This document shows, piece by piece, positions 24,704-32,390 of a stretch of DNA of 64,000 nt. Every line of letters begins with the position of its first letter. The stretch's first letter is position 1. The stretch comes from Sphingomonadales bacterium. GTDB lineage: Bacteria > Pseudomonadota > Alphaproteobacteria > Sphingomonadales > Sphingomonadaceae. Made by a program: the position numbers and the translations under genes. Under the pieces are notes generated by a model. The model was given only the letters and a program-made list of their open reading frames with translations, did not search any database and was not told the origin of the DNA. The stretch lies in NCBI GenBank assembly GCA_027488785.1, contig JAIYAY010000018.1:124001-188000 (forward strand). Reading direction: 5' to 3'.

Positions 24704-26329
24704 TTAACGCATCAATTTTGCATCTTCCAAGATCATGGCCGCACCCTTTTCCGCGACCATGACGGTTGGCGCGTTAGTATTTCCCGAGGTAATCGTCGGA
24801 AACACCGATGCATCAACAACCCGTAATCCCTCAATGCCATGCACGCGCAAGCGAACATCAACGACCGAGTTGGCGGGATCTGTTCCCATCATGCATGTGC
24901 TGGTAGGATGATACACCGTGTCAGCGCGGGCCCGAAAATCCGCCAACAGGGCTTCATCACCTTCCACATCGCTACCGGGAATAAGCTCCTCAGTAATGAT
25001 ATCGGCGAGCGGCTGTGTCGACGCAAGCTGACGCAGAATGCGGTTGCCAGCCAACACATCGTCAATGTCGGCTTGCGTTGCCAGATAGTTGGGGTGGATG
25101 GCAGGATATTCAGCAGGATCCGCACTCTTAAGTTCAATATGCCCCCGACTGGTCGGGCGACAGGGATTATGTGATAACAGGAATGCGGAAAATGGATCGG
25201 GGTTCAGCAGCTTGCGTTCCGATAAGGGGGTTTTGGTATAGCTCACTGGGCTAAAATATAGCTGCAAATTGGGATGCTCTTTGTTCGCATCGCTGCGCAC
25301 GAAACCGCCACTTTGATTGACGCTCAATGACAACGGCCCTGCGCGATCCGCCACATAACGCAAGCCCGCACGCAATTTGCCCAAAAGCGGGTGGAGCACA
25401 TCGTTCAACGTTGCCGTTCGTACCTTATAGAAATAGGATACGGCGATATGGTCCTGCAAATTGCGACCCACCGCTTTTGCATCAACCAGCGTTTCGATGC
25501 CGATATCTTTCAAATGGCCTGCAGGTCCGATGCCCGATAGCATTAACAATTGAGGCGAGTTGATCGCGCCGCCCGAAAGGATAACCTCGCGCCGTGCCTT
25601 TGCCTCTAACTTGGCGCCCTTGCGCGTGTAAGCCACGCCTACCGCGCGTCGTCCTTCGAACAATATCCGCGACACATGCGCTAAAGTCTGTAGCTTCAGC
25701 GTCTTGCGCTTTCGGGCCGGATGCAGAAACGCGTTTGCAGTTGATGCACGCCAACCGCCGCGCGTGTTGATTTGATAATATCCCACGCCTTCTGCTTTGC
25801 CGCCGTTAAAATCACTGCTGGTAGGAAAGCCCAATGTCTGCGCGGACTCGATAAAGCTACGACATATGGGGTGCGCAAATGGCGATATATCGGTGACATG
25901 CTGCGGTCCGCCTTGGCCGTGATGCGCGCTGTGCCAGTCAAAATCCTCTGACTTTTTGAAATAAGGCAACACATCGTCCCAGCCCCAACCTTCGTTACCT
26001 AAGGCTTTCCAGTCATCAAAATCGCGCGGCTGTCCGCGTACATAGACCATGGCATTGATCGAACCAGATCCGCCGATCACCTTACCGCGCGGCCAGTAAC
26101 TTCGCCTACCCCCAAGCGCCTCAACTGGCTCGGTATCGTACATCCAGTTAATCCGCTTATCGAAAAAGGTTCGGCCATAGCCAATCGGCATCTGAATCCA
26201 GATGGACCGGTCGCTTCCCCCTGCTTCGAGCAATAAGACGCTATATTTGCCGTCTTCGGTCAAGCGATTGGCAAGCACACAACCCGCCGTGCCTGCGCCG
26301 ACGATGATATAGTCGAATTCTTCCGTCAC
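24704..26329 (-). CDS. GMC family FAD-dependent oxidoreductase (choline dehydrogenase-like)
   Basis: A 541-residue glucose-methanol-choline oxidoreductase. FAD-binding GAGTAG is at residues 11-16, the GMC signature GKVIGGSGSINAMVYVRG near 85-100, and the second signature GAINSPQLLMLSGIGP near 255-270. The catalytic His474 (YHPTSTCMMG) and the Asn in SGNTNAPT near 519 are in place. It oxidises an alcohol to an aldehyde. Its close similarity to choline dehydrogenase-type annotation does not prove choline as substrate; the neighbouring aldehyde dehydrogenase would oxidise the product. Its ATG overlaps the enolase-superfamily stop by 4 bases. Confidence 0.88.
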   Translation of the reverse strand: MTEEFDYIIVGAGTAGCVLANRLTEDGKYSVLLLEAGGSDRSIWIQMPIGYGRTFFDKRINWMYDTEPVEALGGRRSYWPRGKVIGGSGSINAMVYVRGQPRDFDDWKALGNEGWGWDDVLPYFKKSEDFDWHSAHHGQGGPQHVTDISPFAHPICRSFIESAQTLGFPTSSDFNGGKAEGVGYYQINTRGGWRASTANAFLHPARKRKTLKLQTLAHVSRILFEGRRAVGVAYTRKGAKLEAKARREVILSGGAINSPQLLMLSGIGPAGHLKDIGIETLVDAKAVGRNLQDHIAVSYFYKVRTATLNDVLHPLLGKLRAGLRYVADRAGPLSLSVNQSGGFVRSDANKEHPNLQLYFSPVSYTKTPLSERKLLNPDPFSAFLLSHNPCRPTSRGHIELKSADPAEYPAIHPNYLATQADIDDVLAGNRILRQLASTQPLADIITEELIPGSDVEGDEALLADFRARADTVYHPTSTCMMGTDPANSVVDVRLRVHGIEGLRVVDASVFPTITSGNTNAPTVMVAEKGAAMILEDAKLMR

Positions 26330-27513
26330 TGAACGGGGTGCTGCGTCATTTCGAGGTGGAGCATGTGCCCCCTATACCGATTGGCGCGCGCCACATCCTC
26401 ATTCAATTCGACCCCTAAGCCTGGCGCAGTCGACGGAATGACATGCCCTTCTTCGAAACGGATGGGCGATTTCAGGATTTCCGTGTGAAAGCCACCCCAA
26501 GTCTCAATACTCTCGAGGATGAGGAAGTTGGGCGAGCAGGTCGCAATCTGGATATTGGCCGCGCCTACAATAGGTCCGCAGTATAAATGCGGCGCAATCT
26601 GGACATGATCCACCTCGGCCATGGCCGCGATCTTCTTCGCTTCCAATATGCCGCCAACCCTGCCTAGGTTCATTTGTAAAATCGCTGCCCCACCTGCGCG
26701 CAGTAAACGGGCAAAGTCATATTTCGTCGTTAGCCGCTCGCCCGTTGCAACGGGGATTGACGTTGCTCTTGCAACCTTGGCCATTTCTTCGGGCGCATCG
26801 GGCGGCACGGGTTCTTCCAGCCACAGCGGATCATAGGGCTCCAGCCGCTTGGCAAGGCGGATTGCGCCTGCTGCTGTCATCTGGCCGTGGGTGCCGAACA
26901 ACAGGTCTGCTTTCATGCCTACCGCTTCGCGCAAGGATTTTGCAAAGCGTTCGCACAGGTCAAGTGCTTCCAACGACAATTGTCGTCCATCAAATGCGGA
27001 ATAAGGGCCCGCAGGGTCAAACTTCAATGCGGTAAAGCCTTGGGCTAAATATTCCGCAGACCGCTCTGCCGCCAGATCAGGGTCGTGATACACATCTGTT
27101 TTATCGCCGGGTCGCGGGTAGATATAGGTATAAGCGCGCAGTCGTTCATGGACTTGCCCGCCAAGCAACTTATAAACTGGCTTGTTCGCTTCTTTACCGA
27201 TGATGTCCCAGCACGCCATTTCAAGCGCCGACAAAACCCCCATCAATGTTAAATCGGGATGCTGGGTAAAGCCACTCGAATAAACTCTGCGCCACATATT
27301 TTCGATGTCATGCGGGTCATTGCCCGCGACATAACGCGCAAACACATCCTCTATCATTTTGGCAACAAGATGCGGTTCGAACGGCACGCAATAAGCTTCA
27401 CCAATGCCCGTCACACCACTGTCGGTCGTTATCTTGACAAAGACAAAATAGCGTCCGCCAAAATGCGGTGGCGGATTGCCTACGACAAAGGTTTCAATAT
27501 CGGTTAGTTTCAT
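26326..27513 (-). CDS. Mandelate racemase/muconate lactonizing (enolase superfamily) enzyme
   Basis: A 395-residue enolase-superfamily member of the mandelate racemase subgroup. The N-terminal capping domain starts TDIETFVVGNPP; the barrel carries ALKFDPAGP, the metal-binding Asp in KADLLFGTHGQ, Glu in WLEEP and Glu in VATGERL, and a candidate catalytic His in APHLYCGP. Relatives are sugar-acid dehydratases or cycloisomerases; a 4-hydroxyproline betaine epimerase also belongs to the superfamily but would need a KxK lysine, whereas this has KxD. A sugar-acid-type dehydration is therefore more likely, with the substrate open. It is coupled by ATGA overlaps to both neighbours. Confidence 0.82.
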   Translation of the reverse strand: MKLTDIETFVVGNPPPHFGGRYFVFVKITTDSGVTGIGEAYCVPFEPHLVAKMIEDVFARYVAGNDPHDIENMWRRVYSSGFTQHPDLTLMGVLSALEMACWDIIGKEANKPVYKLLGGQVHERLRAYTYIYPRPGDKTDVYHDPDLAAERSAEYLAQGFTALKFDPAGPYSAFDGRQLSLEALDLCERFAKSLREAVGMKADLLFGTHGQMTAAGAIRLAKRLEPYDPLWLEEPVPPDAPEEMAKVARATSIPVATGERLTTKYDFARLLRAGGAAILQMNLGRVGGILEAKKIAAMAEVDHVQIAPHLYCGPIVGAANIQIATCSPNFLILESIETWGGFHTEILKSPIRFEEGHVIPSTAPGLGVELNEDVARANRYRGHMLHLEMTQHPVQ

Positions 27514-28949
27514 GCCGTACGAAACCCGCTGATCGATTTAATCTCCAGAAAATCGCGGACGCCAAACTCACCATATTCACGGCCATTGCCCGATTGTTTA
27601 TATCCGCCAAACGGCGCCATATAATCTTGGCTCGTGCCATTAATACTCACACCACCCGCGCGCATCAACCGCGCCACGCGACGCGCACGATCCATGTCGC
27701 TGGTTTGCACATACGCATAAAGGCCATATGGCGAGTCATTGGCGATCGCGATGGCGTCTGCTTCATCCTTAAAAGGGATCAGCACGAGCACAGGCCCGAA
27801 CACTTCTTCTTGCGCGATACGCATTTTGTTATGGACGCCCGCAAAGACCGTGGGTTTTACATAATAGCCGCGATCAAAGCCTTCTGCCCGGCCAGTGCCG
27901 CCGGCAACAAGCTGTGCCCCTTCATCAATCCCGACCTGAATAAGGCCTTGTATCTTGTCATAATGCGCCCTGCTGACAACCGGACCATAATGCGGCCCTT
28001 TCTTCATCGGGTCGCCAAGTTGTGCGGCTTTTGCAACACGCGCCGCAATGGCAACCGCCTCGTCATAGACCGATTGCTCAATAAGCATACGCGTTGGTGC
28101 GTTGCAGGATTGGCCGGTATTGCCATAACAATGCAGAACGCCGCGCGTGACCGCCGCCTCTAAATCGCTGTCCGCAAAAACGATATTGGCTGATTTACCG
28201 CCTAGTTCCTGGGCAACGCGTTTCACGGTATCGGCAGCGTTTTTGGCAATTTGAATGCCTGCCCGTGTCGATCCGGTGAAGGATATCATGTCAACTTCTG
28301 GGTGGCTGGTCAGCGTATCGCCGACCGACGCGCCCGTGCCGTGGATCATGTTGAATACGCCCTTGGGGAAACCAGCCTCTTCAACCATTTCGGCAAAGAG
28401 CTGCGCTGACAAAGGCGCCATTTCGCTGGGTTTCAACACCATCGTACAGCCGGTAATGAGCGCAGGCCCCACCTTGCAAACAATCTGGTTTATCGGCCAG
28501 TTCCACGGCGTGATCAGCACGCAAACGCCGATAGGCTCATGCGTGACAATGCCATCTATGCCAACATCATAATCCCACGCCATTTCGCGCACGGCTTTAA
28601 CCGTTGCGCGCAAATGGCCGGGGCCGCTTTCCGCTTGCGCATCATAAGACAAGTCATAAGGCGCGCCCATTTCTGTCGATATTGCTGTGACCATTTCGTC
28701 ATAGCGTCGCTCAAAAATGGTGATCAGCTTTTCCACCAATGCAATCCGATGTTCAAGCGAAGTCGCGGCATAGCCATCAAATGCTGCGCGTGCCGCCTGA
28801 ACCGCCCGATCAGCATCGTCATGCCCGCAAACCGCAACAACAGCGCAGACTTCTTCGGTAGTAGGATTTACCGCATCCACCGTTGCAGTGGATGTCGCAG
28901 GCAAGACCCACGCGCCATTGATATAAGACTTCAGCGGCGAATTAGACAT
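27510..28949 (-). CDS. Aldehyde dehydrogenase
   Basis: NAD(P)-dependent aldehyde dehydrogenase of 479 residues. Catalytic Cys282 (NTGQSCNAPTR), general base Glu248 (QELGGKSA) and oxyanion Asn150 (TPWNWP) are all present, with the cofactor motif FTGSTRAG near residue 224. It oxidises an aldehyde to the acid. The start ATG 28949 overlaps the MFS stop by 8 bases and is followed by the enolase-superfamily gene with an ATGA overlap; a longer frame reaching 29087 would lie inside the MFS gene and lacks family similarity. Partner of the GMC oxidoreductase is a reasonable inference. Confidence 0.9.
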   Translation of the reverse strand: MSNSPLKSYINGAWVLPATSTATVDAVNPTTEEVCAVVAVCGHDDADRAVQAARAAFDGYAATSLEHRIALVEKLITIFERRYDEMVTAISTEMGAPYDLSYDAQAESGPGHLRATVKAVREMAWDYDVGIDGIVTHEPIGVCVLITPWNWPINQIVCKVGPALITGCTMVLKPSEMAPLSAQLFAEMVEEAGFPKGVFNMIHGTGASVGDTLTSHPEVDMISFTGSTRAGIQIAKNAADTVKRVAQELGGKSANIVFADSDLEAAVTRGVLHCYGNTGQSCNAPTRMLIEQSVYDEAVAIAARVAKAAQLGDPMKKGPHYGPVVSRAHYDKIQGLIQVGIDEGAQLVAGGTGRAEGFDRGYYVKPTVFAGVHNKMRIAQEEVFGPVLVLIPFKDEADAIAIANDSPYGLYAYVQTSDMDRARRVARLMRAGGVSINGTSQDYMAPFGGYKQSGNGREYGEFGVRDFLEIKSISGFRTA

Positions 28950-30249
28950 ATCCAATAGCTCTCTTTTGATCTTCAATAATGTATTTTTCGGCGCGCCAAT
29001 AATGCCAGGCCGCCCACAAGCCCGTTGGTGCGAGAATGAGCTGCGCAAGACGCAGAGAATCTGCATTGCCGCCACCGGTAGCGTCAAAAAAGTCGCTTAG
29101 GCCACCAACAAATGCCGGTGCAATAATCAGGTTAAGCACATTGGCAACAAGCAAGGATATCGCCACGGCCATGGACCGCATTTTCGGTGCAGCCAAGTTC
29201 TGGCACAATGCAAATGCCGGGCCGATGTAGAAATAGATTGCCGGAATAAACAACCACCACATGACCTGCGCCAATCCGAGGTCGCGTGTATAATAAGCGA
29301 GGAATGACGGGACAGTGGCCAATGCCGTTACCACCGCCAAAAGACGGGCGATTTTACGTGGATCGGTATAGGTGGGACGCGCCACCACCCATGCGGTCAA
29401 CAACGACGCACCAATCCCGCCGATAAGATAAATCCAGCCCAGCATGCCGCCGGCTTCGCCTTCATCCATGCCATAAGTGCGCTGCAGGAATAACGGTGTG
29501 AACCACATCAAGCCCCAACCCCACAACGCCGACAGGCCGCTGCCCGTCATCGCATGTACAGCCGATTTTTGTGACCAGAGGAATTTTAGCGTTTCCATGA
29601 CCGTTGGCGCCTTATCTTCCTGCACGAGGTCAAGGCGCCCGCGTTTGGGCTCCTTAATCGTTACCAGGATGATCAGCGCCAAAATGATACCGGGCACGCC
29701 CAGCACTAAGAAAGCGGCGCGCCAGCCGTGTAATGTCGATACCAAGCCCGCAATGTCCGAACCGAGCCACGCACCGATGGGCGCACCAAGTGCGAAAACT
29801 GTCATGGCCATGGAGCGCCGATCGGCAGGGAAATAGTCAGCAATGATCGAATTGCACGCAGGTGTGCCGCCAGCCTCACCGATGCCAACGCCGACACGGG
29901 CCAGCAGCAAGTCGAAATAACCGCGCGTGTATCCCGTGATCGCCGTCATGAATGACCAGACAGCAACCGACGCGGCCAGCAAGTTGCGGCGATTGGTCCG
30001 GTCACACAACCATGACAAAGGGATGCCCATTATCACATAAAAAAGCGCGAGCGGTAGGCCAAGCCATGCCGTTTCTGTATCGCTCAGCTTTAATTCTTCG
30101 CTAATGGGTCCAAGCAATGTGGACAAAACATAACGGTCTGCGATGCTAATCGTGTACACCAGCATCATCATGATTAGGACATACCATCGCTGACCCAGTG
30201 AGGACACTTCATCGGCACTAACTGGTGCAGTCTGCTTGCTGTTCGCCAT
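28942..30249 (-). CDS. MFS transporter (spinster-like)
   Basis: A 435-residue major facilitator with about 12 hydrophobic segments. The first helix YVLIMMMLVYTISIADRYVLS, the conserved GVGIGEAGGTPACNSIIADYF block, and DRTNRR cytoplasmic loop are typical of the spinster-like/anion:cation symporter groups common in sphingomonads. It sits in the inner membrane. As the gene between a TonB receptor/sulfotransferase pair and catabolic enzymes, it likely imports the operon substrate. ATG 30249 (MANSK) is 7 bases after GAGAGG; ATG 30255 is too close to that site. Confidence 0.87.
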   Translation of the reverse strand: MANSKQTAPVSADEVSSLGQRWYVLIMMMLVYTISIADRYVLSTLLGPISEELKLSDTETAWLGLPLALFYVIMGIPLSWLCDRTNRRNLLAASVAVWSFMTAITGYTRGYFDLLLARVGVGIGEAGGTPACNSIIADYFPADRRSMAMTVFALGAPIGAWLGSDIAGLVSTLHGWRAAFLVLGVPGIILALIILVTIKEPKRGRLDLVQEDKAPTVMETLKFLWSQKSAVHAMTGSGLSALWGWGLMWFTPLFLQRTYGMDEGEAGGMLGWIYLIGGIGASLLTAWVVARPTYTDPRKIARLLAVVTALATVPSFLAYYTRDLGLAQVMWWLFIPAIYFYIGPAFALCQNLAAPKMRSMAVAISLLVANVLNLIIAPAFVGGLSDFFDATGGGNADSLRLAQLILAPTGLWAAWHYWRAEKYIIEDQKRAIGYV

Positions 30250-30260
30250 CGTCATTCCTC

Positions 30261-32261
30261 TCAGGTTGCGGCCAGTTCTGGCCCTAATTTATTGCGAAGT
30301 GGATCCAGAAAATTGCTGAAATTTTCCCACTGATCAACGCCGCTTTTGAAAATGGGTTGTCGCACCTGCTCCGAGCTCGCGGTGCGAACGGCGCGCTCGG
30401 TCTGGTGGAAATTGAGGCATGCTTCTTCAAACGGAAGCCCGCAATAATCAAGCAAGCGCCGGACTTGGGTTTCCAGATCGGCGACAACTTCCTCATAGCG
30501 GACGCGCAGTATTTTGCCGGGCAGCACCGTGTCCCAATGATCCATGAGTTGCACATAGTCGGCATAATATTGACCGACTTCCTCAAGACCGTAGGTGAAT
30601 TCCTGACCTTCGGCGAAAAGCTGCTTAAACCCGCTGAAGCAGCAACCCATGGCCCCACGGCGCGCATCAATGATTTTCGCGTTTGGCAAGATCATGTGAA
30701 TGAGGCCAATGTGACGGAAATTGTTTGGCATTTTGTCGATGAAGAAGGGCGTACCACCTTTACGATAGACCTGCGTATCGCGGATGAACTCTTCGCCAAA
30801 TCGGGTGACATCGTCGTGCGTCAAATCCGCTAAGTTACCGGGATATTCCGGTTCTTCGCCGACAACGCGCTGCCGGTCGAGGCGGAACGCCAAAGCAAAA
30901 ATATTCGGGAGCTCCATCGTCCCTTCCACTTGGCTGTGCGAGGCGAGGATTTGTTCCAACAAGGTCGACCCCGCGCGCGGCAACCCGACGATAAAAATAG
31001 GGTCTTGCGCGGGACAGCCTGCACCTGAAAAACGGTTCAGGAGATCAGTCGTCACCAGCTCACGCTGCAGCCGCATTTCGTTCGTCAACCTGCTCGGATT
31101 ATATTTCAGCTCCTCGCGCTTCAGACGGTTACCAAGTTCATAATATTCAAAGGATTTGCTATATTCACCGCGGTCTTCCAACGCCTTACCGAGGGCAAAA
31201 CATAAATGATACCGATCTTCAAGCGCGGTCATCGGCGATGCTTGCCGTGCCTGCATTTGTGCAATTTCGGTATCATCAAACCGGTACGTTTTCAGATTGG
31301 CGAGGCTCCAATACGCATCGCCGCAGTCTGGCCGCACTTGATAGGCTCGGCGATAAGCGGAAATTGCCTCATTTTGGCGTCCAACGGTTTTCAGCGCATG
31401 CCCGTAAGTCAGATTTATACCCGGGTTATTGGGCATAGACCCGAGCAGCGCCTCATAAATCAGCATCGCTTCATCAAAATTGCCGACGGCAAGATTTTCA
31501 TTCGCGTACAGCATTTCAAACTCAGGATTACCTGGTTCTTTTGCGCGCAGTTCCGACGCTTCGCTCAGCGCTAGTTCAAATTTTTGTCGCTTTCGCAACA
31601 CTTTCACATAGTCGAAATGTGCGCTGACATTCTCGGGTTCCAGAACCTTGCAGGATTCGAGTAGAAACTCCGCCTCGTCATAGGCATTAAACTTCATGCC
31701 TATATCAGCAAGCAAGCGCATCGCCTCCACATGGTGGCCATTGCGTTGCAGGAACGCACGACACAATTGTTCGGCCTTATAGATGCGTCCTTCCTGAATA
31801 AAGCTTGCGACACTCAGCAGTTCAGGCGGAAGGGCCGAAAGATGCGCATATTGGGCATGCGCAAAGTTAGCGGGCCCTTCCCGCCCAGCGGCATCGTGTA
31901 ATTCGGAAAGAATACGCCAGCTTGCGACCAAGGCGCCATTATGGGTAACCGCACGCTGATAAGCCGCAACAGCCTCTTCGATACGACCACTATCGCGAAA
32001 GCAATGCCCACGCTCTTGCCACGCACGGCCATAGCCTGAGTCAACGGCAATCAATCTATCAAGCGTCGCGAGTGCCGCTGGCACTTGCCGCTGCATACGC
32101 TGCGCCACGGCCAAAGTGTATAAGGCGTCAATGTTATCGGGTGTAATTTTAAGTATGCCAACACATAGTGCTTCGGCGTCAGCTAATCGGGCATTTTGCA
32201 AATGCGACCGGGCTTCACGCAACATGGCATCGATGGTTTCGGGCGAGGCCTCGGCCAGCAT
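30261..32261 (-). CDS. TPR repeat-containing sulfotransferase family protein
   Basis: A protein of about 666 residues in two parts. The N-terminal 400 residues are tetratricopeptide repeats (for example AVAAYQRAVTHNGALVASW and AISAYRRAYQVRPDCGDAY). The C-terminal part is a PAPS-type sulfotransferase domain with the 5'-phosphosulfate loop VGLPRAGSTLLEQIL near residue 425 and a 3'-phosphate region near FGEEFIRDTQ. It is cytoplasmic as judged by the absence of a signal peptide. In sphingomonads such genes very often follow TonB receptor genes, as here; their function is not established. ATG 32261 is taken as start; GTG 32267 is possible. Confidence 0.82.
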   Translation of the reverse strand: MLAEASPETIDAMLREARSHLQNARLADAEALCVGILKITPDNIDALYTLAVAQRMQRQVPAALATLDRLIAVDSGYGRAWQERGHCFRDSGRIEEAVAAYQRAVTHNGALVASWRILSELHDAAGREGPANFAHAQYAHLSALPPELLSVASFIQEGRIYKAEQLCRAFLQRNGHHVEAMRLLADIGMKFNAYDEAEFLLESCKVLEPENVSAHFDYVKVLRKRQKFELALSEASELRAKEPGNPEFEMLYANENLAVGNFDEAMLIYEALLGSMPNNPGINLTYGHALKTVGRQNEAISAYRRAYQVRPDCGDAYWSLANLKTYRFDDTEIAQMQARQASPMTALEDRYHLCFALGKALEDRGEYSKSFEYYELGNRLKREELKYNPSRLTNEMRLQRELVTTDLLNRFSGAGCPAQDPIFIVGLPRAGSTLLEQILASHSQVEGTMELPNIFALAFRLDRQRVVGEEPEYPGNLADLTHDDVTRFGEEFIRDTQVYRKGGTPFFIDKMPNNFRHIGLIHMILPNAKIIDARRGAMGCCFSGFKQLFAEGQEFTYGLEEVGQYYADYVQLMDHWDTVLPGKILRVRYEEVVADLETQVRRLLDYCGLPFEEACLNFHQTERAVRTASSEQVRQPIFKSGVDQWENFSNFLDPLRNKLGPELAAT

Positions 32262-32354
32262 TGTCACCTATTCTCCCATATTGTGACGAACGATTGCACG
32301 AACCCTGCAGCAATTCGCACGCTTAACGCAATGCAGACATGCAGACATGGCAAA

Positions 32355-32378
32355 GCGCCCCTAGTTTCCTAGGGGCGC
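32355..32378 (-). terminator. Hairpin after TonB receptor gene (attenuator-like)
   Basis: A perfect 10-bp inverted repeat (GCGCCCCTAG at 32355-32364, CTAGGGGCGC at 32369-32378) with a 4-base loop lies 12 bases beyond the receptor stop. On the minus strand it is followed only by TTTGCC, a weak T tract. It would give partial termination or 3' end protection, so that the receptor is made in excess of the downstream genes. Confidence 0.65.
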
Positions 32379-32390
32379 CCACCTTGTTAC

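Noticed and set aside
26326-27513. Hydroxyproline betaine epimerase (HpbD) assignment for the enolase-superfamily gene
   Set aside because: HpbD uses a KxK lysine motif; here the equivalent strand reads LKFD, closer to sugar-acid dehydratase or cycloisomerase members.
32333-32348. Tandem GCAGACAT repeat as a functional repeat element
   Set aside because: Only two 8-base units; too short to distinguish from chance slippage.
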